Shown here: positions 17,357 through 25,690 of the stretch, in pieces | How positions within the stretch are numbered: position 1 is the stretch's first letter | Layout: each line of letters starts with the position of its first letter | From: CAIZGX01 sp046048875 | Lineage (GTDB): Bacteria > Bacteroidota > Bacteroidia > Flavobacteriales_D > Sanyastnellaceae | Length of the DNA: 64,000 nt | Reading direction: 5' to 3' | NCBI GenBank assembly: GCA_046048875.1 | Contig: JBJOFG010000015.1 | Coordinates: forward strand, 84,508-148,507 | Made by a program: the position numbers and the translations under genes | The notes under the pieces: model-generated | The model's input: the letters and a program-made list of their open reading frames with translations, nothing else | What the model was told of the DNA's origin: nothing | The model's database searches: none

Positions 17357-20300
17357 ATGAAGAAATTACTTTTCTTATTATTCGCCACATTAATTAGCCT
17401 TGGTATATCTGCACAGAAAGGAGAGAAACTTCCTGACGAAGATGAAAAGATGCTGAACTATTTGACCAAAGTTTTCGAGGATCAGCGTAAGGACTATGGA
17501 AAGGATCAAATTGAAAAAAAACTCGCAAAGATGTGGTTGGAACAGAACGTCTACAGCGAAGCACAAAAAAAACAATTCAGAGAGACTTTAAACCTGTTCA
17601 TTGAAAATAAATCTAAGATTTTCCCTGACTACGACAATTACATCCAAGCATTCATGTACTATCAAAATTCTGGTAAAGGTGAATCAGAATTGAAAGAATG
17701 GAATGACATGGTTATTCGTATTTATTCCGACAAGAAAATAAAAAAATACGGAGCTGAGTTTGTAGAATCGAGTTTAGGCCTCTTTCGAGATTTAACCTTT
17801 TACAAAAACGAATCGCTCTATTGGAAGACGAATAACAACAGCTATCGCTTCGTGTTTGACTCATTGCCGCACATGGCTTTCGACAAGTTAGATTTGAAAT
17901 GTTTCAGTCGTGGAGACAGCTCGGTAATTTACAATACTTCTGGGAATTACTTCCCTACCCTTGAGAAGTTTTACGGGAATGCAGGACGAGTTACATGGCA
18001 GCGAGCTGGCTATGACCCTGAAAAAACATATGCCTCTTTTAAGCGCTTCAATATCCGCATCAAAGAGTCGCGTTATGTCATTGACAGTGTTGTGTTTTAC
18101 AATGAATTCTTTGATCGTCCTTTATCGGGAAAATTGACCGAGAAAATCATTGGAAACAAAACAGAGGAGACTGCTACTTATCCGATGTTCGAATCTTATT
18201 ATCAGCGGTTAGAAATTAAAAATATAATTTCCAATGTGGATTATGAAGGTGGATTCACGATGTCTGGTAAGAAATTGGAAGGCACTGGCACCACGACCAC
18301 ACCTGCGCGGTTGATCTTTTATCGCGAGAAAAAGGAATTTCTAATTGCGCAAAGTCTTCTCTTCGAGATTCGCCCCGATCGCATTCAAAGCAGCAACACA
18401 TCTATTAAAATGCGTCTCGATTCCGATAGCATTTACCATCCTGATTTGTTTTTCATGTTGACGAAAAAAACAAGAAATCTCGAGTTGTCGCGAACTGAAA
18501 ATGGAATCTCACCTTCCCCTTTTGAAAACACTTTTCACGAAGTTGAAATGTACTTTGAATCGGTGCAATGGAACATAGATGCTCCGTACATGAACTTTGG
18601 AACTTTTGGATCTGTTCCCGGTGGATATGCCGATTTCGAATCAGTGGATTATTTCAAAGAAAAACGTTTTTCGACACTTGCAGGAATTTCCAACGACCAT
18701 CCGGTTTATATTTTATATCGAACAGGCAAGGCCCTTCAATCTGACTATTTCAATGCATTAGATTTTGCCAGACAGGCGCGCACTGGAGTTGAACAATGGA
18801 TTCCTATTCTCATCGATTTGACAAACAAAGGATACATTCAATACAACGTTGAAAGCCGCGACATTGTGCTACTTCAAAAATTGTATAAGCACATTGAAAA
18901 TAATCGGGGAAATGCTGATTACGATGCTATTCAATTTATCTCTGAAGTAGACCGAGCTGAAAATGCGCGTTTCAGTTTGCTCACGCGCGACATTATTATA
19001 AAAGGAGTAAACAGTGTGCTTTTGAGCGATTCGCAGAAAGTAATGATTTACCCCACTGGCGGAGAGATTATTCTTCACAAGGACCGTGACTTCAGTTTTA
19101 GCGGTCGAATCAACACGGGGAATTTCGAATTGATGGGTGCAAAATACAATTTCATTTACGATCAATTTAAATTTGAAATGGCTGAAATTGATTCTTGTGT
19201 AATCTATGTCGATGACTACACACGTGCTCCTGACAATTACGGCAACTACCCTAAAGTGCGTGTAAAGAATGTGCTTTCTGGTTTATCTGGAACACTTGAA
19301 ATTGATCATCCGACGAACAAAAGTGGTTATCACTCAAAAGACTATCCACAGTATCCGATTCTTACGTGCAGTAAAACGTCTAATGTTTTCTATGACTCCT
19401 ATTCCATTCAAAAAGGAAAATACAAGCGTGATGGGTTTTATTATGAAGTGGAGCCCTTTCAAATTGATTCGCTCGACAATTTCAATAAAAAGAATTTAAA
19501 GTTTCAGGGGACGCTGGTAAGTGGTGGAATATTCCCTGACATTAAAGAACCTTTGGTTCTCATGGAAGACAACAGCTTAGGATTTCAAATTAACACTAGC
19601 GACTCTGGATTCCAAGCATACGGCGGAAAAGCGAAAGTTACAGGTGATTTGACGTTGAATTTTTCAGGTTTGAAAGGAAAAGGGAAATTGGAGTATCTAA
19701 CATCCACTTCCCTTTCAAATTCTTTTACCTATGTTCCGGAGGAAGTCTTTGGATTGGCCTCTTCCTTCAGTAATAAAAGTGATAAAAAAGCAAATGTCCC
19801 CGATGCACAGGCGAGTAAGATGGATTTGCAATACTTCCCAAAGAAGGACAAATTAGAGGTTACTACGAATGACGATTTGGTGGAGTGTTTTGCACAAGAA
19901 GCCAAATTTAAAGGAACGATGCGCCTAGAACCTACAGGAATGACTGGCAACGGATCTTCGGATTTCGTGGGGGCTAAACTTTCGTCAAAGCATTTCAAAT
20001 TTAGAAATAGAAAAATTCTTTCAGACACAGCAGCTTTCGAGTTGAAAGCCAACCCCGGCGATGTTGGCTTAGCATTTAAAACTGACAATGTGAGTGCTGA
20101 TGTTGATTTTGATGCTCGAAAAGGACAGTTCAAGAGTAATAGCGGTGAAACAAAAATTGAATTTCCTACCAATTTGTATGTGTGCTTCATGGATCAATTC
20201 ACTTGGTTTATGGACAAGTCTGAAATGGAACTTTCTTCATCGAGAAAAGCAGACAATGATCTTGTGATTGATACAGACGCGGAGAAGAAACGAAGCAACT

Positions 20301-21820
20301 TCTATTCCATAGATCCGAATCAAGACAGTTTGAATTTCCTCTCGCCATACGCTAAGTATGATGTAAAAAACAATCGATTGACTTGTAAGAAAATCGATTA
20401 CATCATTGTTGCGGATTCTAAAGTTCAACCCGATAGCAATTATGTTGTTATTGATAAGTGGGCGAACATGCGCCGTTTGGAGCGCGCGCAAGTGATAAGC
20501 AACTTCGTAACGCAATACCACAAGATTTTTAACGCAAGTCTAAAAATTGAAGGGCGAAAGAAATACGAGGGTACGGGTGATATCATCTACAAAGATGAAA
20601 ACAAGAAAGAACAGAAAATTCACATCAACACTTTTAGACTCGACTCGACATATCAAACTGTGGCTTTCGGAGAAATCAAGGAAGCGGATCAATTCTTTTT
20701 ATCACCGGCCTTCGAGTATTATGGGAAATTCGAATTGCATGCAAACAATCCTTATCTCACATTCAATGGCGGTGTTCGAATTCTGCACAATTGTTCTAGC
20801 ATAGCACGAACTTTCTTCAAGTTCAAATCGGAGATTAATCCACTAGAGATTTATATTCCTGTAGACAGCACGCTTAGAGACATGACCATGTCAAAATTGG
20901 GTGTGGGGGTCATTGTAAAAGACGAACCTCCAATGAAAATATATCCTGGGTTCCTAAGTGCAAAGCCTAACAAGAACGATCATGGACTCATAGAATCAAC
21001 AGGATTCTTATACTTTGACAAAGGGAAGAAAACATATTACATCGGTTCAAAAGAGAAAATCAGACAACCAAAACTTCCAGGTCAATTACTCGGATTGAAT
21101 ACGACTTCGTGCGAACTTACTGGAGATGGGGTGATGGATTTCAACGTCGATTATGGAATGATGGTCATGAAGTCCGTTGGAATTGTTCGATTCCAAACAA
21201 ACGATTCTACTTTAAATGCGCAAAGCACCTCTTTATTAAATTTCCCATTTGACGAGGGGGCTCAAAAATATCTTGCTGAGAAATTCATAAATGCCAACCT
21301 CGATCCGATTGATTTGAGCACCACTCAATTCGAGAAGAGTTTGATCGAATTTTTGGGCTCTGAAAAATCAGATAAAATCATTGCAGATATTGCTTTAGAC
21401 GGAACATTGAAAAAACTCCCAGAAGAACTTCAGCAATTTTTCTATTTTGGAGACTTGAAGTGGAAATGGAATGAGAACTTAGAGACATTCTCTACCTCAG
21501 GTCCACTAGGAATCGCGAGCATGGGGAAAAAGCAAATTTTCAAATACACGAAAGGTCTTATTGAAATTGAGAAACGTAGAAGCGGGGATATTCTTAGAAT
21601 GTATCTGGAAATAGATGGTGCTACATGGTACATGTTTGAATACAAACTGAACATACTTACAGTGATAAGCTCTGACGCTGCCTTCTTAGAAATACTTACT
21701 GCGGTGAAAGACGAGAACAGAAGATACGAAGATGGAAAAAAGAAGTTTTCGTGGTCTATGCTCGCGTCGAAAAAGAAACGTGATGATCTATTAGATCGAT
21801 ATCCAGAATTGAATCAGTAA
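17357..21820 (+). CDS. Giant secreted beta-rich protein, function unknown
   Basis: A 1487-residue protein with a clear signal peptide (residues 1-19, ending I-S-A-Q). The first 160 residues are helical and charged; the rest is predicted almost entirely beta. At least two segments repeat the pattern x-G-x-x-G-x-G-x-(6)-A/S-x-x-S-x-x-F-x-F (around 770-800 and 855-885), reminiscent of the stacked strands of LptA/AsmA-type envelope proteins. There is no C-terminal T9SS sorting domain and no lipobox, so a periplasmic or outer-membrane-associated location is inferred. I do not recognise a named family. It stands alone: the neighbours are on the other strand. Confidence 0.85.
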   Translation: MKKLLFLLFATLISLGISAQKGEKLPDEDEKMLNYLTKVFEDQRKDYGKDQIEKKLAKMWLEQNVYSEAQKKQFRETLNLFIENKSKIFPDYDNYIQAFMYYQNSGKGESELKEWNDMVIRIYSDKKIKKYGAEFVESSLGLFRDLTFYKNESLYWKTNNNSYRFVFDSLPHMAFDKLDLKCFSRGDSSVIYNTSGNYFPTLEKFYGNAGRVTWQRAGYDPEKTYASFKRFNIRIKESRYVIDSVVFYNEFFDRPLSGKLTEKIIGNKTEETATYPMFESYYQRLEIKNIISNVDYEGGFTMSGKKLEGTGTTTTPARLIFYREKKEFLIAQSLLFEIRPDRIQSSNTSIKMRLDSDSIYHPDLFFMLTKKTRNLELSRTENGISPSPFENTFHEVEMYFESVQWNIDAPYMNFGTFGSVPGGYADFESVDYFKEKRFSTLAGISNDHPVYILYRTGKALQSDYFNALDFARQARTGVEQWIPILIDLTNKGYIQYNVESRDIVLLQKLYKHIENNRGNADYDAIQFISEVDRAENARFSLLTRDIIIKGVNSVLLSDSQKVMIYPTGGEIILHKDRDFSFSGRINTGNFELMGAKYNFIYDQFKFEMAEIDSCVIYVDDYTRAPDNYGNYPKVRVKNVLSGLSGTLEIDHPTNKSGYHSKDYPQYPILTCSKTSNVFYDSYSIQKGKYKRDGFYYEVEPFQIDSLDNFNKKNLKFQGTLVSGGIFPDIKEPLVLMEDNSLGFQINTSDSGFQAYGGKAKVTGDLTLNFSGLKGKGKLEYLTSTSLSNSFTYVPEEVFGLASSFSNKSDKKANVPDAQASKMDLQYFPKKDKLEVTTNDDLVECFAQEAKFKGTMRLEPTGMTGNGSSDFVGAKLSSKHFKFRNRKILSDTAAFELKANPGDVGLAFKTDNVSADVDFDARKGQFKSNSGETKIEFPTNLYVCFMDQFTWFMDKSEMELSSSRKADNDLVIDTDAEKKRSNFYSIDPNQDSLNFLSPYAKYDVKNNRLTCKKIDYIIVADSKVQPDSNYVVIDKWANMRRLERAQVISNFVTQYHKIFNASLKIEGRKKYEGTGDIIYKDENKKEQKIHINTFRLDSTYQTVAFGEIKEADQFFLSPAFEYYGKFELHANNPYLTFNGGVRILHNCSSIARTFFKFKSEINPLEIYIPVDSTLRDMTMSKLGVGVIVKDEPPMKIYPGFLSAKPNKNDHGLIESTGFLYFDKGKKTYYIGSKEKIRQPKLPGQLLGLNTTSCELTGDGVMDFNVDYGMMVMKSVGIVRFQTNDSTLNAQSTSLLNFPFDEGAQKYLAEKFINANLDPIDLSTTQFEKSLIEFLGSEKSDKIIADIALDGTLKKLPEELQQFFYFGDLKWKWNENLETFSTSGPLGIASMGKKQIFKYTKGLIEIEKRRSGDILRMYLEIDGATWYMFEYKLNILTVISSDAAFLEILTAVKDENRRYEDGKKKFSWSMLASKKKRDDLLDRYPELNQ

Positions 21821-21821
21821 A

Positions 21822-23129
21822 TCAGATTCTTAGGGCTTTTGCAGCGCGAGAACTTTTGGCTGGATTCCAGTTGTCGTTATAGGAAGCCTTGAAGAAGAAC
21901 TCCTGCAGATAAGCGCGCGTCCGAACAATACGTAGAAAATAACCAAAATAAAACACCATAATTGGGGTGTAGGGTAATAGATATATGATAGCTTCTTTAC
22001 GTTTCAACCTAAACACACCAAAAATGAGATACTTAACAACATTATACGTTGCGTAGAGAAGGATGTTAGTTATAAAAATAAATGGTAAAAAAGAAAGGAA
22101 ATTGATTACCATATCTCCGAGATAAAAGTACCATTTGAAATTTAAGAACACATTGTAGACTACGTTCTCTAAAAAAGAAATAAAGTTTATCCAAAGAAAA
22201 GCCTTTGTCGGAAAAAAAACATCGTTGTGCTTTCTCAAGCGAAAACGAATAAGGGATTTATCCCATCTTAGCCGTTGCTTCGCTAATTTTTTAAATGAAC
22301 TTGGGGCGTTCGTTCTGCACACTGCGTCGGGCTCAAACTTAACTTTGTAGCCTAATTTTCTGAGTTTAACGGAAATATCACCGTCCATACCAGGTCCGAC
22401 ATCCCACCCTCCAATCTTCTCAATTGCATCTTTTCTAAATGCACCGAAAGCCCCACTAATCACGCGATAGATACCTAATTCACTACTCACGATACGACCT
22501 ACAGAAATTGTATCGAAATATTCGATTGCTTGAAGAGCTGTAGCAACAGAATCATCGTAATTGTATACTTGAACACTTCCTCCTACCCCTCCAATGCGTT
22601 CATCGAAATAAAATGGGATCAGAATTCTCTCGATGGCATCGGGTAAATAGTTGCAATCGGCATCCAGTGCTACAACAAATTCACCGCGAGCGTATCGAAC
22701 CGCCAAATTAGCTGCTGAGGACTTCCCTCCTCGAACATCGTTTCTTAAAAAAAGATCTATATAACCGTTGCGTTCTAAATTCCGGCCAATAACAGGAGTT
22801 TCATCATCACTACCATCATCCACAACTATAATTTGCAAATTCGTGTAGCTCTGATTCCGAAGTGATTCAACGAGTTTAAATAAGTGTTTACCCTCATTCC
22901 TTCCTGGTATAATTACCGAAACCAGAGGTCTTCTATTCATTAATTCGAAGTGCGCCTCCTCCATCGCAGGACGTCTGCGACGCTTCGCATAAACCCAGTA
23001 AATAAGTACTACTACCTCTAGAACGAAGAATCTAAAAAATTCAAAGACAACAAAAAAATAGAAATACCGGAAGAACTTTTCAAATCCAATGTTACTTACA
23101 AATGAATAGAATTCCGAGATTAAATTCAT
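21822..23129 (-). CDS. Processive family 2 glycosyltransferase (exopolysaccharide synthase)
   Basis: A 435-residue inner-membrane GT2 of the PgaC/NodC/Alg8 type. One or two N-terminal membrane segments (17-47), a catalytic domain with D-D-G (104-106), D-A-D (156-158), M-D-G-D at 248-251 in the place of the usual T-E-D, and the processivity motif Q-R-L-R-W at 285-289, then three to four C-terminal membrane helices (about 307-405). It would polymerise and extrude a glycan from nucleotide sugar. Last gene of the four-gene operon; its ATG overlaps the stop of the zinc-ribbon gene (ATGA). No PilZ domain is present. Confidence 0.9.
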   Translation of the reverse strand: MNLISEFYSFVSNIGFEKFFRYFYFFVVFEFFRFFVLEVVVLIYWVYAKRRRRPAMEEAHFELMNRRPLVSVIIPGRNEGKHLFKLVESLRNQSYTNLQIIVVDDGSDDETPVIGRNLERNGYIDLFLRNDVRGGKSSAANLAVRYARGEFVVALDADCNYLPDAIERILIPFYFDERIGGVGGSVQVYNYDDSVATALQAIEYFDTISVGRIVSSELGIYRVISGAFGAFRKDAIEKIGGWDVGPGMDGDISVKLRKLGYKVKFEPDAVCRTNAPSSFKKLAKQRLRWDKSLIRFRLRKHNDVFFPTKAFLWINFISFLENVVYNVFLNFKWYFYLGDMVINFLSFLPFIFITNILLYATYNVVKYLIFGVFRLKRKEAIIYLLPYTPIMVFYFGYFLRIVRTRAYLQEFFFKASYNDNWNPAKSSRAAKALRI

Positions 23130-24538
23130 TCCACCAACATTTTTCTTTTTAAGTCAGTCATACATGCCTCGGCTGAGGTAACTGCCTTCAAATGGCTGTA
23201 TTCAAAAACAATGGATAGGTTCACCGTAGGAAGATTTTTATCAACTAGTTCCTTGATATCCTGTACCAAATTTTCTAGCGCTTTTTCAATCTTCTTTACA
23301 TCATGTATGACAATCCACAAAAGATTGCTTTGTTCCAAACAGATATAATCTAGATCATTCAGACGTTGCTGAACAATAACAGCTATTTCACGCATCAAAC
23401 TTTGTCGACGAAAATCTCCAAACTGACTAGCGAATTCGTTTAAATTCTCGAAGTAAATACCAGTTAAAACGTCATCACCCATCTCACGCGCCTCGCGAAT
23501 TATATCGTATCTCAGAAGCGATAAAAACGATTCCAACGAATGAAGTGTAACATCTAATTGCTCCTCAATTCCGTCATAACTATATCCCTTAGTAATCGCC
23601 TGCCTGCCTTTCTTAGTGAGCTTATAGGTATTGATATTTCTTGACTTCAAGTACTGCACGTCCATGTCACTTTCACAATTCAAGCACTTTGCTTTTACAT
23701 AAACATCCTGAAAAATAGAATCGCAGTTATTGCAGTGATTAATAATCGATGGCTTGTCGTAGTCAACGCCAATATGATGTAAATCTTTGTTACACTTCGG
23801 GCAATTCAATACCGAAGAATCTTCCATTCGAAAATCGCTAAGTGGTCCTATGTAGGCGCATGGAAAATGGTGCACTAAATCCTCACCATCAATGTTGGAT
23901 GATTTACAGTGCGGGCAAACCTCTCTGAAACTTAAAAAACCGCCTGAGCACGATGTGCAAACATATATTCTCTCTTGGAAATCTGGCCAAATATACCCTT
24001 CTCGCTCTGCCCAGTCTAATGCATCTAGTACCTGTGGTTCCTCATTCTCATCGAAAGAAACACTCAACTCTGGAAAGTTATATCCGATGATTGAATTGGT
24101 ATCTCTTACAGGAGCAAGAACTTTATTCTGTCGCGTATACATAAGGTCGAAGGCCTTCTTAATGATTGGGCCAAAGACTCCTTTGGGTACGCTCGGATGA
24201 ATGTCCAATGATCTGAGAAAATACTCTTGAGTGCGTGAAGCAGCCATATTCATATCCTCTTCACTCAAAATAAATCCGTCGATTAATGAATAGACCGATT
24301 TGCTTCTTAATTCCGGATTTCCGATTAGAAATATTCCTTTGAGGTATATTTCTGGTTGGTGATGTCCGCGTATTTCGCGCGCCACAGTGCGTATAAAAAC
24401 AGCATTACTTGAATCTATTATAAAGCCGTCATAGGCCATCAACGCGTTCCAAAAAAAAGCTATACGATCATTAATCTTATAAAATCTTATCTTACCAACG
24501 TTGACCACCGAATTGGTCGAGTGCACATTCGATTCCAT
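23126..24538 (-). CDS. Zinc-ribbon (TackOD1-like) protein with degenerate GGDEF-like domain
   Basis: A 470-residue protein without signal peptide or membrane segment. Residues 1-115 look receiver- or sensor-like. Residues about 120-300 carry paired cysteines (C194/C197, C208/C211, C246/C249, C269/C272, C285/C288, plus C227), a multi-zinc-ribbon layout I associate with the TackOD1 output domain. Residues about 330-470 follow the GGDEF fold order, but the catalytic loop reads L-E-Q-S-N-L-L-W in place of R-x-G-G-D-E-F, so diguanylate cyclase activity is unlikely. Positioned between the MFP and glycosyltransferase genes, it is probably the cytoplasmic regulator of glycan synthesis. Family assignment is from memory and moderate. 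Confidence 0.7.
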   Translation of the reverse strand: MESNVHSTNSVVNVGKIRFYKINDRIAFFWNALMAYDGFIIDSSNAVFIRTVAREIRGHHQPEIYLKGIFLIGNPELRSKSVYSLIDGFILSEEDMNMAASRTQEYFLRSLDIHPSVPKGVFGPIIKKAFDLMYTRQNKVLAPVRDTNSIIGYNFPELSVSFDENEEPQVLDALDWAEREGYIWPDFQERIYVCTSCSGGFLSFREVCPHCKSSNIDGEDLVHHFPCAYIGPLSDFRMEDSSVLNCPKCNKDLHHIGVDYDKPSIINHCNNCDSIFQDVYVKAKCLNCESDMDVQYLKSRNINTYKLTKKGRQAITKGYSYDGIEEQLDVTLHSLESFLSLLRYDIIREAREMGDDVLTGIYFENLNEFASQFGDFRRQSLMREIAVIVQQRLNDLDYICLEQSNLLWIVIHDVKKIEKALENLVQDIKELVDKNLPTVNLSIVFEYSHLKAVTSAEACMTDLKRKMLVE

Positions 24539-24544
24539 ATTCGA

Positions 24545-25684
24545 TTAGTATTTATATTTAGATACGTCCACACTCATTTTGTAGAAATCCTTCCATTGTT
24601 GAGCCTCTTCCATATTTACAGGATATATGTCGGCTACAACGGCGCGTGAAATTGGTTCATATCGTTTTTGGAACTCCTCTGGTAATGGAATTGTTGAATA
24701 ATAGAAACTCTTTAAAACACCTTTAGAAACAGTTCCATCAGGGAATTTCACCGTAAACTCCTCTCCAATTCCCACATGATCTAAATCTTCTTGATTGAAA
24801 TAAGCTCGAATAAAAATTGGTGAGTTCTTATGAACGGAAAGAACAACTTCATCTTTTAGAGCCGTTTCAAATTCTTTTGTAAAAATCTGATTAATCGTTC
24901 CTGCTATCGGAGACACAAAATACTGAACCTTTTTCTGAGGCTGCACCTGACCTGAAGCCCCCCCACCTGAAGAGCCTGAATCCTGCACACTATTGTCATT
25001 TATCTTAACTCTGCTCTGAACGGTGCTCTTCTCTGATCTTCTTTTCTGAGCTTCTATATTAAGTTGATCAATAATTTGATTCGTAGCCACAATTTCTTCT
25101 TGCAATCGAGAATTTTCTGCTTTCAACTGAACTATTTCATTCAATCGTAAATCAAGTCGACTTTGCGGTAAAACACCTAAAATTACAGACGCTCTTATGC
25201 GCTCTAGCTCATTTTCATATGAGCTTATTAAACTTAAATTTTCTTTCAGTTTCGCCTCTGTGTAAGAAATTTTCTCACGCTTCACCATGATTTCACGCTC
25301 AATCCAACTGTTATCTTTTCCTCCACCTCCGGTGTTCACCGAAACTGATACATTAGCAACTCCATCTGAAACCTTTCCAGAGTTCTTGGTCTCAATAACA
25401 TACTCGAACAATGTGTCTCCAACTCTTACGGAATCGTATTCATGAACATAATACCGAGTCACCCTGCAATCCTCTAACAAACGCATATCGACATTTTCGT
25501 AGAGAACTTGTCCTTGCGCTCTGGTATAAAAAACTTTGGAAAACGCATAGTAAATACCTAAACCTAAAAGTAGAATTAATATGATAACATAGGTTATCCT
25601 ATCCCACTTTCTGCGTGCGGTCCTTGATTCTTCGGGAAGGGTTCTTATTTCAGTTCCTCTTCTTTTAAAGTTTACGCTTTTCAA
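24545..25684 (-). CDS. HlyD-type membrane fusion protein of the exopolysaccharide operon
   Basis: A 379-residue periplasmic adaptor: cytoplasmic basic N-terminus (1-28), one membrane helix (31-48), an N-terminal lipoyl half, a long coiled coil (about 128-222), then the second lipoyl half opening V-S-P-I-A-G-T-I-N at 258-266 and a beta-barrel (287-330). A Gly/Ser-rich linker occupies 234-246. Such proteins bridge inner-membrane machinery to TolC-like channels. Six bases separate it from each neighbour. Its architecture resembles Alg44 minus the PilZ domain, which fits a role coupling the glycosyltransferase to the outer-membrane channel. Confidence 0.88.
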   Translation of the reverse strand: MKSVNFKRRGTEIRTLPEESRTARRKWDRITYVIILILLLGLGIYYAFSKVFYTRAQGQVLYENVDMRLLEDCRVTRYYVHEYDSVRVGDTLFEYVIETKNSGKVSDGVANVSVSVNTGGGGKDNSWIEREIMVKREKISYTEAKLKENLSLISSYENELERIRASVILGVLPQSRLDLRLNEIVQLKAENSRLQEEIVATNQIIDQLNIEAQKRRSEKSTVQSRVKINDNSVQDSGSSGGGASGQVQPQKKVQYFVSPIAGTINQIFTKEFETALKDEVVLSVHKNSPIFIRAYFNQEDLDHVGIGEEFTVKFPDGTVSKGVLKSFYYSTIPLPEEFQKRYEPISRAVVADIYPVNMEEAQQWKDFYKMSVDVSKYKY

Positions 25685-25690
25685 ATTCTT

